Shown in pieces: positions 10,110 to 20,001 of a stretch of DNA of 64,000 bases. The position numbers were made by a program, and so were the translations under genes. The notes under the pieces are model-generated. The model saw only the letters and a list, made by a program, of their open reading frames with translations, had not been told where the DNA came from and searched no databases. The stretch spans positions 4,705,001 to 4,769,000 of the forward strand of contig CANUEZ040000031.1 in the NCBI GenBank assembly GCA_948099385.1. Direction: 5' to 3'. This DNA is from Fasciola hepatica. Its lineage: Eukaryota > Platyhelminthes > Trematoda > Plagiorchiida > Fasciolidae. The first letter of the stretch is position 1. Every line of letters begins with the position of its first letter.

Positions 10110-10775
10110 CAATTCTCATCGTGATTAGTTGTCGACCACTCCGGATGGAATACTGTACTTTGACGACCGTGTTTTCATTCCTCCGACATTTCGTTCTGTT
10201 ATTTTGGCAAGTCTTCATTCGTGGCATCTGAGCGTTGATAAAATAAAGTCGCTGGTACGAGTAATTTGCTGATGGCCGGAACTCGATGCCGACATAGTAC
10301 ATAAAGCTGGTAGTTTCAATTAGTGTTTACGGAGGACATTCAACGCCTTCAAAGTGGCTTTCTTGGCCAGTGCCATTTGAGGATTGTCAGCGGGTACATG
10401 CGGACTATTTCGGGCCCTCCTTGGGAAAACTTTACGCCCTTGTGGTCACTGATGCTTTTTCCCGCTAGCCAGAGATACATTTAAGGTCCTCACTTACAGA
10501 CGAATTCACACAGACTGCGCTCATGAAAACAGTCACCAGAGAAGGAGACCTGTTGGTGCCAGTGACTGACATGGGCATACATTTCGCTGTTCAACTCTTG
10601 GACGAGTGGCTAGAAGGTCTTGGTTGCCAAAACATATGCGCTGCCCTCGTTACCCACAGTCAAATGGCCTTGCAGCGGACTTCCTACGCATGCTTAGGAG
10701 TGCAGTTTATTCTGTGAATTCTCAAACACTTTTGATCTTCATTGGGCCATTGCCAAGTGTTCTAAACAATATCTG
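10110..10775 (+). pseudogene. Gypsy-1 integrase, broken
   Basis: The zinc-binding part is recognisable at 10137-10275 (PDGILYFDDRVFIPP, LASLHSWHLSVDKIKSLV). The core follows: VHADYFGPSLGKLYALVVTDAFS (first Asp, about 10395-10465), then VTDMGIHFA (second Asp present, the usual DNG changed to DMG, about 10562-10588). The family motif GLAERF reads as LAADF in one frame, so the catalytic Glu is lost. At least one in-frame stop and two frame changes are present. The C-terminal part is missing here, but a diverged equivalent appears at 22380-22762 and 39610-39997. Confidence 0.7.
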
Positions 10776-10789
10776 AAACATTGGGTTTC

Positions 10790-11560
10790 CTTTATCAAAC
10801 TCACGAGAACAGAAAGAAGACATAAGTCGCGAAATGCAAGCACTTCGTTTACTCTTGTCAACAGCGAACGTAAAAAGTGTCAATATATACATGGTACAGT
10901 AGGGGGGGGGTAAGTGCAACAGTAAAGCAAGCACGATCGGAAGTTCTTACAGTACGTACTCCGGGGGCGGTGAAGTCTGTAGTTAATGATAATGGTATAT
11001 TTCTCGGCCATGGTCGAGACGCACGCGCTAGCGCATGATCATGGTGTGACACGTTACTCAATAAGGTGGAATATTCACAAATTCAAAGTATGAAAGTCGA
11101 GAGTATCAGCGATAGATAGACACAGCCAGCAACAGTTTGAATGGATCACTTTACTAATGGTTTGCGCGGCAGCTTCAAACCGGTTTCGAATCCGGGCTGG
11201 GCGGTGGAGATATCGAAAAACCGTTGGCGCAGTGGTAAACAAACATTTTGGGTCAATGATGTTTGTGCACAGAGTGCTTGCTGATGCATCGTGATTAGAA
11301 AAGCCTCACTGGACGCTAATAGTTTCGGTGTTGTATTGAGCAATAATGCTTTGAAACACTGGGTCAAGCCTGTCTTGAAGTCTTGAAGTACCACACGGGT
11401 TTGAGGCTTTGAGCCCAATTGTCCTGGTTCTCGAGGAAATCTCTGATCTTCTGTCGGATTCACCGAGCTAAAACGAGAGTAAAAAGAAGCAGGGGAAGGG
11501 GCAGGGGTGGCAGCAAAACAAAATGCACATAACATCCTGCAGTGTCTCACCGTGGACAAT
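10790..11560 (-). pseudogene. Penelope-like element 3' part (end of endonuclease and 3' untranslated region)
   Basis: On the minus strand, GLTQCFKALLLNTTPKLLAS and AFLITMHQQALCAQ match the peptide following the GIY-YIG endonuclease at 38640-39030. The downstream non-coding part (CCCCTACTGTACCATGTATA..., GTTGACAAGAGTAAAC) matches 22223-22335 and 39457-39575. This copy therefore supplies the 3' end of the same Penelope-like family. It lies opposite to Gypsy-1, next to the truncated Gypsy-1 integrase. Confidence 0.5.
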
Positions 11561-11640
11561 GCATTAAGCGGAGTGGGGTTGCGACATTCATGAACATATG
11601 TGCAATGAAAGACATCTATTTCGCTTTTTTTGACAAGAAA
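11561..11640. other. Short unassigned spacer
   Basis: Between the Penelope-like piece and the 3' end of LINE B copy 2. No feature seen. Confidence 0.3.
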
Positions 11641-12271
11641 TTATTAGGGGAGACTCACGTAGAGATCTAGCTTTTTCCTGAAGATAGTTTCGTTCTGCAA
11701 GAGAACAACATCTTCCGGAAGTGTATTCCACTGAGTAATGAACCTATGGTTAAAAAGTTAATCCTTAGTGAAGTGCGTGGCCTCGGTTTGAAACTTTTCT
11801 ACTGTGACCACGGAGAGAAGCGGCTGGACAGACGCAGATGAAGCATTTGCTTTGACCTGAATCAAAAAGATGGGACATCAAAAACAGATCATCTCTTACT
11901 CGTCTCAAGTCCAGGGGATATAGGTTGAGGAGTGAGAGGCGAACGGGGTGAGGTAGATGGGATAGACCCCTTACTGCCTTGGTGGAGGCCCTCCGAACCC
12001 ATACTAGGATCTCACGGTCTCGGACAAGACCAGGGTGCACTATCTGACTGCCGTACTCCGGCGGAGGTCGGATATACGTGCCGGAAATTATGGGAAAATC
12101 ATCCCTGGATACGCGCGGGAAGGACCTTCGAATCAATTTAGGACTCGAAAGGCACACTTGCTCGCACTTTGCTGGTGATGAGAGAAGGATAAGTTACAAT
12201 CTAACCAGAAACCGAGCACCTTGTGTCGGTCAACCATAGGCGGTGTGATTGCTCCGTTATTGGAAAACCTG
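11641..12271 (-). pseudogene. LINE B copy 2: reverse transcriptase thumb and C-terminus
   Basis: Read on the minus strand: KVLGFWLDCNLSFSHHQQ (the thumb-region LG motif), then the long helical C-terminal region (STKAVRGLSHLPHPVRLSLLNLYPLDLRRVRDDL, given here only to locate it at 12060-11880), then FFNHRFITQWNTLPEDVV near 11745-11690, the usual end of such LINEs. It continues the frame-broken reverse transcriptase at 12654-13722, from which it is separated by a solo LTR. It has several stops. Confidence 0.65.
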
Positions 12272-12648
12272 TGTAACGAACGTTTGAGCAATGCGTAGCC
12301 AAATTCGCAACGGATCCCGAAATCAAAAGACGATTATTCGTGATATTCTACGATACTAGATTATTACATTAAACAATGACATAAACAATGTACAAACCTC
12401 AATAATACGATCACAAGGACTCAACAACGAGAAACCGAATAGCAGCGTGTGAGCAGACAGCACGTGCGTCACGCAGGTCCTGAACAAGGATGTGCCAAAA
12501 TAGCGCTCTGGGCGCGAACAAACAAAAATTGGTCCAGAAAAACAATCAGTTCGTAAAGACAAGTCAATAGTGTATGCAAGAGAGTGATGTTGGGAAAAAC
12601 ACTGAATCGCGAGGGAAAAAGGGGGATTTTCCACGACCGGCTGTTACA
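12272..12648 (-). mobile_element. Solo LTR of Pao-1 inside LINE B, with target duplication
   Basis: A 377-bp LTR (TGTAACAG...CGTTACA when read on the minus strand), closely similar to the 3' LTR of Pao-1 copy 1 at 13723-14100. It is flanked by a perfect 5-bp direct repeat ACCTG (12267-12271 and 12649-12653), the expected target-site duplication. Removing the LTR and one ACCTG rejoins the LINE B reverse transcriptase. This is a clean solo LTR produced by LTR-LTR recombination after insertion. Confidence 0.9.
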
Positions 12649-12653
12649 ACCTG

Positions 12654-13722
12654 TGACCAGTCTCTCTGCCGAAAGACATGCTCATGCATTCGTTATCACT
12701 CACTGGGAGGTTAAGATCCTCAGACCAGAGCTTTGTTTCATCAACTGCAATTTGCAGGTTTTCAAAGCTTGAATTCTAGAGGGTTACATCGTCTGCGTAC
12801 ATGGCAATGTTCGCAGGCAGGGATATGGGAAATCTTTTACGTAGATCAAAAAAGAAGTGGACCTAAGACCGACCCTTGGGGGACCCCAGTTGTTACTGGG
12901 GGGGGGGTTGAGACAAAACACTCCTGACTCTAACCACAAAGGTGCGTTCGGTAAGGAAGCTGCGAAGAATGGCCAACATGGAGCCTGTTATCCTGTATGT
13001 TTGCAGCTTATAGAGAAGAGGTGCATGAGGGAGCTTATCGAAGGCCATAACAAAATCGACGAATACAGCGTGTGAGAGCTGGCTATCATCGTAGGCTTTC
13101 GTTAGTCTATACATGACAGTAAGCATATTGGTGATGCATGACCTGCCGGGAAGAAACACATGTTGGGACCGGGAGAGGATTCTATTTCTACGCAGTTGGG
13201 GAAGAACATCACTCTTAAGAATTCGCTCGAAAATTTTGCTGATGATTCTAGTGGGACTTATGGGTCTGTAACTAGAAGCAAGATGCCTACTACCCTTCGA
13301 ATAGACGGGTGCGATAACAGGTTCTTTTCTTCTACTGGGGAAAAATCCATCGTCAACACATTGCTGTAAAAGCGGGGCATAAGGGGCAGCTAATGTGTCC
13401 GCGGCTTCCTTGAGAATACTGGGGTGGATTAGGTCAGAACCCATGGAGCAATATTGGTTGAGCCGTTAGAAACCTTGTGCGACTGCACCAATAGGAATAG
13501 TGACGTGGTTAAGGGCAGTGGCCATAGGTATCTGGTGCATGGTAGGGTGGGATGATATGGGTATGGAGCTAAAAATTGTACTGGAGAAGGAGCTGAAGGC
13601 CTCGGCTACTTGGCTAGGGGAAGTGGTTGGAGATCCGGCACTATCATTGAGAGCTAGTGGCTTCGGAGCTGGGCCCCTTAGAGGGCTCATGTAGTGAAAG
13701 AAAAGTGCCTTGTTGGTCCGTG
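12654..13722 (-). pseudogene. LINE B copy 2: reverse transcriptase fingers and palm
   Basis: On the minus strand: TNKALFFHYMSPLRG linker (13722-13670), then SDLIHPSILKEAADTLAAP, SSYRPISPTRIISKIFERIL, LPGRSCITNMLTVMY, VDFVMAFDKLPHAPLLYKL and, after a frame change in a G/C run at about 12898, TTGVPQGSVLGPLLF and a YADDVTL box near 12795-12815. These are the reverse transcriptase blocks in order. It differs clearly from LINE A and LINE C (YADD against FADD, different linker). The upstream endonuclease half of the same LINE lies on the far side of Pao-1 copy 1 at 20365-21845. Confidence 0.75.
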
Positions 13723-14100
13723 TGTTACGAACGTTTGAGCAATGCGTAGCCAAATTCGCAACGGATCCCGAAATCAGAAGGCGATTATCCGTGATAATTC
13801 TACGATACTAGATTATTAAAATAAACAATGACGTAAACAATATACAAACCTCAATAATACGATCACAAGGACTCAACAACGAGAAACCGAATAGCAGCGT
13901 GTGAGCAGACAGCACGTGCGTCACGCAGGTCCTGAACAAGGATGTGCCAAAATAGCGCTCTGGGCGCGAACAAACAAAAATTGGTCCAGAAAAACAACCA
14001 GTTCGTAAAGACAAGTCAATAGTGTATGGAAATGAGTGATGTTGGGAAAAACACTGAATCGCGAGGGAAAAAGGGGGATTTTCCACGACCGGCTGTTACA
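13723..14100 (-). mobile_element. 3' LTR of Pao-1 copy 1
   Basis: 378 bp, TGTAACAG...CGTAACA on the minus strand. Its terminal 248 bp are identical to the partial LTR at 20045-20292, which lies in the opposite orientation. A purine-rich GGAGGATTTTGGTGGGCGG just upstream (14101-14119) is the likely polypurine tract for plus-strand DNA synthesis. The host side carries CCGTG at 13718-13722, but no matching repeat is visible directly next to the other end, which is rearranged. Confidence 0.85.
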
Positions 14101-14805
14101 CCGCCCACCAAAATCCTCCTGGATCCTTAGCAGAGTCAAAGGTTCGGTATAAAGGTACTGATTCTTCCTACCTGCCTAGGCCCTGCTGTCAGTGCGCGCG
14201 TCTAATGCTCGTCGTCAACGTTCTACTACTGGTCGCACCTAATCCATTGGATACATAGACGTGAGGCTAGTCTACATCTTCCACAAGACCAAATGACCGA
14301 TGGCGGGCGTGAATGGTCACATAGACGTTGTCCTCGTAAGGGACCGTCCGGTCCTGGATGTACGCGCTTGAGTGTGTGTGTGTGTGCGTGCGTGTGTGTG
14401 TGTGTGCCGGGGTTACAATGAAATCACAGTTATGACTACACATCAAAGGAGGACTTTCTGCAATGTCAACAAAAGACCGCGTGGCAAGAAAACGAGTAAA
14501 TGTAGCATGCATGTGTGACCTGAGCTCCACTACTTCCACATGTGCAAGGGGCATTCGGTAGCGTCAACAAAAGGCGAACAAAGAACACTGTCACATGTAT
14601 GATGGGTTTACGGGATGTAGAGTGCGTCGTGCATGCGTGTATGTATCGGGATGTATAATGGAATCGCACTCCTCACCACATATCGGAAAGAACCTTCTGT
14701 AATGTCAACGAAAAGACCGCGAGCACCTTAACGTGTTTGACGGAGATTGTGTGGTATATATGGTGTTTCTTTATCCACCTCGATTACTGGTGTGAAAAAG
14801 GTTTA
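14101..14805 (-). other. 3' untranslated region of Pao-1 copy 1 with repeated motif
   Basis: 705 bp of non-coding DNA. Three copies of a GTTGAC-centred motif (plus-strand GTCAAC at 14465, 14563 and 14704) are each followed by a GAA-rich stretch and a GTGGT/GTGGA box. A (GT)n run lies at 14372-14406. The same arrangement occurs in the 3' regions at 264-574 and 27656-28342, so it belongs to the element. Confidence 0.65.
14372..14406. repeat. (GT)n microsatellite
   Basis: Interrupted GT repeat inside the Pao-1 3' untranslated region. Confidence 0.9.
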
Positions 14806-15657
14806 CTAGGCCACAGGGTTATCAGCTCCTCCGTCTTCGCTCTCGAGTAGGTTAATACTGCGTATGTCACGAATGAGCACTCCGTTAGCTGTCTTCACCT
14901 TCACCGTTCTTATCATTTCGTCGGTGCTTTTGATGGTTTCCGTAACTACTCCCAAAGACCAAGCGCTGAAATGTGCGCGTTCGTCGGCGATCATAACCAC
15001 GTCCCCAACTTTGAATGGTCTTGTTTTGGCCATCCACTTCTGTCGAGTCTGCAAAGCCGGTAGGTACTCCCGTAGCCATCGCCTCCAGAAGACCTTGGCC
15101 AGATAGTTCGCTTGCTTCCACCCGTGGAGGTAGCTCCCACGAAGGTTTACCGGCCCTTGGAAACCCTCGTTCGACCTTAGCGTCAATAAGTCGTTTGGGG
15201 TGAGCGCCAGGTGGGTGGGGTCGCCGTTCAATACTGGAACCAGGGGGCGGTTGTTCAGGATTCGCTCCACCTCAGTCATGACGGTGTTCAGCGTCTCGTC
15301 GTCGGGCGGCTGCTGCTCCATGATTGGCAGCAATATCCGTCTGGCGGACCGGATCATGCGTTCCCATATGCCGCCTCGGTGGCTGGCCTGTGGGGGGTTG
15401 AAATGCCAGCGTATGCCGTAGGCCACGGTTCGATTCTGCAGTTCGTCCCTGTTTATGTTCTTGTGCCAACGCTGCAATTCCCGTTGAGCGCCCACAAAGT
15501 TCGATCCATTATCTGAGTATATGTCGGCCGGTACGCCTCTTCGGTTGATAAATCTTTGCAAGGCCCGTAGAAACGAATCGGTCGTCATCGAATGTGCGAC
15601 TTCTAGGTGCACCCCACGTGATTTCATGCACGTCATGATACATCCGTATCGCTTTTC
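14806..15657 (-). CDS. Pao-1 copy 1 integrase core and C-terminal domain, downstream of one nonsense codon
   Basis: In frame with the gag-pol reading frame upstream and separated from it only by the TAA at 15658-15660. The first ATG is at 15636. The integrase core supplies the second catalytic Asp in IYSDNGSNFVGAQREL (about 15526-15482) and the Glu in ASHRGGIWERMIRSARRIL (about 15390-15330). With DYFGP upstream of the stop, the DDE triad is complete across the polyprotein. The C-terminal DUF5641-type domain follows (FWRRWLREYLPALQTRQKW, FKVGDVVMIADE, IRTVKVKTANGVLIRDI). The stop is at 14806-14808. The integrase would insert element cDNA into the genome. Confidence 0.85.
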   Translation of the reverse strand, partial: EKRYGCIMTCMKSRGVHLEVAHSMTTDSFLRALQRFINRRGVPADIYSDNGSNFVGAQRELQRWHKNINRDELQNRTVAYGIRWHFNPPQASHRGGIWERMIRSARRILLPIMEQQPPDDETLNTVMTEVERILNNRPLVPVLNGDPTHLALTPNDLLTLRSNEGFQGPVNLRGSYLHGWKQANYLAKVFWRRWLREYLPALQTRQKWMAKTRPFKVGDVVMIADERAHFSAWSLGVVTETIKSTDEMIRTVKVKTANGVLIRDIRSINLLESEDGGADNPVA

Positions 15658-18600
15658 TTATCTTTTCCCGCACTTGATCCACAAGGGCCCGAAATAGTCC
15701 AACCCGGTGTCACTGAACGGCCACCAGCCCGTAGTTACCCTGCATTCTGGTAGCGGGGCCATGAGTTGTTTGCCTGCTGTGGCGTTGCGTCTCCTGCATT
15801 GCACACACCGTCGGATCACGCGTTTTACAGTCTCTCGTCCTCTCAACAACCAAAGACGCTTTCGGATGACGCTCGTCACGTGACTTTCCCCGGCATGTCC
15901 CTCCACGGCGTGGACGTGTTGAATCATTAGCTCTACTACAGGTTGTCTCGCAGGCAGCAGTATAGGATACTTTGTGTCGAAGTTCAGGTGGGCGTTGGTC
16001 AGCCTACCATCCACCCGCAGCAGTCCGTTGATGATTTTGGGGTTTAAACGCTTCAGCTCGCCTCTTGGAGATGGCATGTCTTCATTGGTCAGCCCCACTT
16101 CTTCCGCCCTCTTGAGTTCTCGGGCGAAAGCCTCGCGTTGTATCATTTTGAAAATATCGTACTCTGCCGCTTGTAGCTCATCGGGACCTATCGGGCCGAC
16201 CGGTATCCGACCTGAGGGCCGTAGCCCTTTCATGACTAGTAAACTTATCTTGAACCTGGTTAACCAAACTAGCGAACGAAGCGTCTTCATCCAGGAAGAA
16301 AACCTGACCAGTCGCGATAAAATGGGCGACGCTTCGACGACGTTGGTTGCTATCACTACGCCTTTGATCTCCAGTTCCAATTGCGTAGGGGGTTTTAATT
16401 CGAACACGGGCCAGTCCTGTTTGGGCAATTGCAGGAAGTTCGGCCCTCTCGTACACGTGTCCAGTTGCCTGAAGTTGTTCGCACCTCGGGAGCACAGGTC
16501 GGCCGGATTATCGCCAGACCTGACATGACTCCACTGGTGCGTGGCCGATTCATCGTGGATAATCGTGAGCCGGTTAGCAACGAAAGTACTAAACCGGCTC
16601 CGTACGTTGTTAATGTAGTAAAATACTATCGTTGAATCCGTCCAGAAGCTCACCGACCAAATGTAGAGATCGAAACATCTCTTCACAGCTTGCACCACCC
16701 TGACTGCCAACACGGCTGCGCTGAGTTCGAGGCGTGGGATTGAGACCGACTTCAGTGGAGCAACGCGGGCTTTGGCGAACAGGATCCTCGTGGTATATTG
16801 TCCATCTCCTACGCACCATCGTCCGTACACCACAGCTCCATAACCGACTTCGGATGCATCGGAAAAGGCATGTAGTTCTCCAGTCCGTGTCGTATGGCCA
16901 GGAGTCAAACATCGTGGGATTCTTATGTCCCCTAATTTCTTCAAGGTGTTCAAACATTCCTCCCAGTCCAGCCGGTCCCCTCGGTCCAGTGAATGGTCCC
17001 AATCAACTTTCTTACGGCACAGCCGCTGCAGCAAGATCTTTCCGGGTAGCAGCCATGGTGAGACGAAACCGAGCGGGTCGAACAAACTTGAGACGGCAGA
17101 TAGTATGCCACGACGGGTTATTGGCAGCTCGGGAACGTTCAGTTCGAAAACAAAATCGTCCGTTTCCGCGTCCCGTTGTATCCCTAAGGTGCGCTTGATA
17201 GGAAGTGGAGAGCCGTCCAAATCTCTTACCCTTTCGACCTTTTCGTGATACGGGATGACCTTCAGCACTTCCGAAGCGTTCGACATCCATTTAGTTAGAT
17301 GGAAGCCACCCTCTTCCAGCAATCTCGTCAGACCCCTGAACTGCTCTAGAGCTGATTCCACATCATCGAATGACCCAAGGTAGTCGTCGACGTAGAAGTT
17401 CCTGCTGACGCTTTCTACCACCGTCCGATGTACCAGATCGCCATGTTTGTTCGCTGATTCTCGGAGGGCGTAGTTTGCACAAAATGGTGACGATATGGCT
17501 CCGAAGGGGTGGACGGTCATCCTATAATTCACCAATGCATTGTCCCGGTCGCTCCCTTCCCACCACAGGAAACGCAAAGCATCTCGTTCTCCTACCGGAA
17601 TCTTCACCTGATGGAACATTTCCCTAATGTCAGCAGACAAAGCCACTTTACCCACTCTGAAACGGCACAGAACATCGATCAGTGGTGTGGTCCAGTCAGG
17701 CCCCTGTAGTAGGCGATCTTTTAACGACTTGCCCTGGAACTTGGCCGCACAGTCGAAAACCACGCGCAGTTTATTGGGTTTCTTGGGGTTGATAACCGGA
17801 TGGTGAGGCAGATACCAGATACCCCTTTTGCTGTCGGTGTTAACAGGCACCTTTTCAACGTAACCGAGGTCCTCGTTTCGCTTCATCAAATCCGCGTATC
17901 GTTCCCACAGATTCTGGTCTCGAATAAAGCGTTCTTTTAGTCGTAGTAATCGTTGGAGAACATAATTTCTGTTGTCAGTCCACGGGTCGTCCGGTGTGCG
18001 CCATGGGAGGGGAACCTCGAACTGTTTTTTGAGGCCTCTAGAGCCTTGCCGCACCGTTTGTAGAGCGAAGTGATCCTCTTGAGACAACGTCGGTCTTTCG
18101 TCCCCAATGTCATGAAACTCCTTTTCATAAAGCCGTTGCAGATGATACTCTATGCGGTCCGTTTCGGCGGATAAGTAATTCACGGAACCGCGTACCCCTA
18201 CTGGACCGTATAACATCCATCCCAGAGCCGTGCGTACGGCATAAGGTGCCTGGCGGTCGCCCGCTCTTTGGTCAAGCACCCAATGCACCTCTGGCACGTC
18301 GCATCCGATGAGGAGATCCACCTCATCATCTTCCCAGTCTACAACGGTTACATCCTGCAGGTGGGGCCATCGAGTCAAGATTGCGTTCACCGACCTTGGT
18401 GCTCGCATGGGGAGATCCGCTAACGTGAATGCCTCCGTTGGTTCAATTTCCTCGTTAGTGTCTAGAGAGATGAGTTGCAGCCTTAATCTACCGGCAGTCA
18501 TTACCTGTGTTCCGCCCACCGTGCTCACTGCTAACGACGTCGCACCTTTAGCCAGTTGGTGTTTGTCAGCAAACCGCTCTTTCACTAAAGTGGTGTCGGA

Positions 18601-20001
18601 TCCACTATCAACGAAAGCCAACGCCTTGACTATCCCAGTCGGAGTCACTACTCCCACGGTCACTACGCCTAAACGTACCGGTTTACTGGCAGATTGTGAA
18701 GTTGAACAAATCACGCTGGGCTTGGCAATCGCCTCGGATATGGTTACTCTCGCCTGATGCAGCAGCCGATGGTGTCTGCCCGTGCAGCCCTCGTAACCAC
18801 ATCGATTCCTTGTTCTAAAGGCTGCTGCCCGGTGCGTGGTGTTGAGACAGATGAAACATGCTCCTGCCATCCTCGCCATTCCCCACCGTTCGTCTATTGT
18901 GGCGTTGCCGAACTTGGGGCATTCTGGTAGGCCATGGCTAGTACCACAGGATCTGCAATTTGGTTTCGCCGTAGCATCTCGTGAAATGACGTGTGTATTG
19001 GTCCAAGGCTGGTACTTTAGATGTTCCCGTACAGGGGTTTGGACTTGGCTAGTACTGGGCTTGTTTGCTCGGTTGCTGTCCCGGATGAGTCGGCCGAATC
19101 TGCTGTCAGCTATCTTCGTTTGCCTGTCTAAGTATTCAGTCAGGTCTTCGAAGTTGGCTTCTCTGTCGCCTCGGCTTATCCGTTCAGCTTCTTCCGCCCA
19201 CCGACCCTGTAGTTCGGGAGAGAGGTGACAGACTATGCCTTCCAAAGTGTGCATGGCATCCAGGTCAGCCCTGTGACCTAAATGGTCGAGGGCTATTGAG
19301 CAGTTTTGCATCTTAATCACCAGGTCGGCCATGGTGCAGACGTCGCCCTTGGTTCTGTTTGCCTCTACCATCACGCCCTCTATTAAGTTACGGGCTACTT
19401 TGAAAGGTTGGCCAAACAAGTCCCTTAGAATCTTCCTTGCCCTTGTGTAGCCTTGTTCTGGGTCGAGCATGGTGCACCCGTCGATAGCTTCTCTTGCTGG
19501 GCCTCGGCAGTAGTGAGTAAGGTAAAGAAGCCTTTGCCCAGGGTCGGTTACCTTGTTTTCAACGAACTTCTCGAACTGTTTGACAAACTTGCAATATTGC
19601 TCAGCTCGTCCGTCGAAAACCGTTAACTCCACTCTAGGCAGATCTATCGATGGTGGTTTGTAGTCGGCGACCTGCGTGGGGTTCCCTACCTTGTTGCACT
19701 CTAACCTATCGGAAGTGTCGAAGTCACTGGTCCTATACTCTCGCTGTTTCTGTGTACACTTCTCTGCTTCATGCGCCTGTAGTCTAGCCGAAAGTAACTG
19801 TTGCTCTAGTTCTATTATTCTCAGCTTATATAAATCAACATCCTTACGATCAATATTGCTTTCAATAACACATGAGCTAGCACTGACAGGACTAGGCGAC
19901 CTAGCATTAACAAAAGAATCATATGTACCCAAAACCTCCCCAGAGACTTGCCGTATTACTTCCTGTCCGGGTTCGACTGCTTTTGATCCTTTCCTTGGCA
20001 T
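15658..20001 (-). CDS. Pao-1 copy 1 Gag-protease-reverse transcriptase-RNase H-integrase (first part)
   Basis: I place the start at the ATG at 20001 (MPRKGSKAVEPGQEV), because Pao-1 copy 2 and the inverted fragment at 20335 share this start. The open frame upstream of it is antisense LTR. There are 1447 codons before the TAA at 15658. Order: a coiled-coil-like N-terminus; the gag domain (LPRVELTVFDGRAEQYCKF, LYLTHYCRGPAREAI); Cys/His clusters (CRSCGTSHGLPEC, CFICLNTTHRAAAF near 18862-18821); aspartic protease FVDSGSDTTLV (about 18617-18585); reverse transcriptase (LRVVFDCAAKFQG, ALSADIREMFHQVKIP, FYVDDYLGSF with YVDD near 17400-17380); RNase H FSDASEVGYGAVVY (about 16868-16825); the integrase zinc-binding site (HVHAVEGHAGESH, CVQCRRR); and the first core Asp in GLDYFGPLW. 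The only break is CGKR-stop-EKRYGCIM, where copy 2 has a Leu codon. Confidence 0.9.
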   Translation of the reverse strand: MPRKGSKAVEPGQEVIRQVSGEVLGTYDSFVNARSPSPVSASSCVIESNIDRKDVDLYKLRIIELEQQLLSARLQAHEAEKCTQKQREYRTSDFDTSDRLECNKVGNPTQVADYKPPSIDLPRVELTVFDGRAEQYCKFVKQFEKFVENKVTDPGQRLLYLTHYCRGPAREAIDGCTMLDPEQGYTRARKILRDLFGQPFKVARNLIEGVMVEANRTKGDVCTMADLVIKMQNCSIALDHLGHRADLDAMHTLEGIVCHLSPELQGRWAEEAERISRGDREANFEDLTEYLDRQTKIADSRFGRLIRDSNRANKPSTSQVQTPVREHLKYQPWTNTHVISRDATAKPNCRSCGTSHGLPECPKFGNATIDERWGMARMAGACFICLNTTHRAAAFRTRNRCGYEGCTGRHHRLLHQARVTISEAIAKPSVICSTSQSASKPVRLGVVTVGVVTPTGIVKALAFVDSGSDTTLVKERFADKHQLAKGATSLAVSTVGGTQVMTAGRLRLQLISLDTNEEIEPTEAFTLADLPMRAPRSVNAILTRWPHLQDVTVVDWEDDEVDLLIGCDVPEVHWVLDQRAGDRQAPYAVRTALGWMLYGPVGVRGSVNYLSAETDRIEYHLQRLYEKEFHDIGDERPTLSQEDHFALQTVRQGSRGLKKQFEVPLPWRTPDDPWTDNRNYVLQRLLRLKERFIRDQNLWERYADLMKRNEDLGYVEKVPVNTDSKRGIWYLPHHPVINPKKPNKLRVVFDCAAKFQGKSLKDRLLQGPDWTTPLIDVLCRFRVGKVALSADIREMFHQVKIPVGERDALRFLWWEGSDRDNALVNYRMTVHPFGAISSPFCANYALRESANKHGDLVHRTVVESVSRNFYVDDYLGSFDDVESALEQFRGLTRLLEEGGFHLTKWMSNASEVLKVIPYHEKVERVRDLDGSPLPIKRTLGIQRDAETDDFVFELNVPELPITRRGILSAVSSLFDPLGFVSPWLLPGKILLQRLCRKKVDWDHSLDRGDRLDWEECLNTLKKLGDIRIPRCLTPGHTTRTGELHAFSDASEVGYGAVVYGRWCVGDGQYTTRILFAKARVAPLKSVSIPRLELSAAVLAVRVVQAVKRCFDLYIWSVSFWTDSTIVFYYINNVRSRFSTFVANRLTIIHDESATHQWSHVRSGDNPADLCSRGANNFRQLDTCTRGPNFLQLPKQDWPVFELKPPTQLELEIKGVVIATNVVEASPILSRLVRFSSWMKTLRSLVWLTRFKISLLVMKGLRPSGRIPVGPIGPDELQAAEYDIFKMIQREAFARELKRAEEVGLTNEDMPSPRGELKRLNPKIINGLLRVDGRLTNAHLNFDTKYPILLPARQPVVELMIQHVHAVEGHAGESHVTSVIRKRLWLLRGRETVKRVIRRCVQCRRRNATAGKQLMAPLPECRVTTGWWPFSDTGLDYFGPLWIKCGKR

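Noticed and set aside
10903..10911. Run of nine G as a programmed frameshift site
   Set aside because: It lies in non-coding Penelope-like 3' sequence. A homopolymer length error is likelier.
14460..14710. CRISPR-like array in the Pao-1 3' region
   Set aside because: The repeats are degenerate and unevenly spaced (98 and 141 bp), and they belong to a eukaryotic retroelement.
16178..16528. Long plus-strand frames opposite gag-pol (also at 18308-18757, 19676-20095 and others)
   Set aside because: They lie antisense to a well-supported polyprotein and have no recognisable product.
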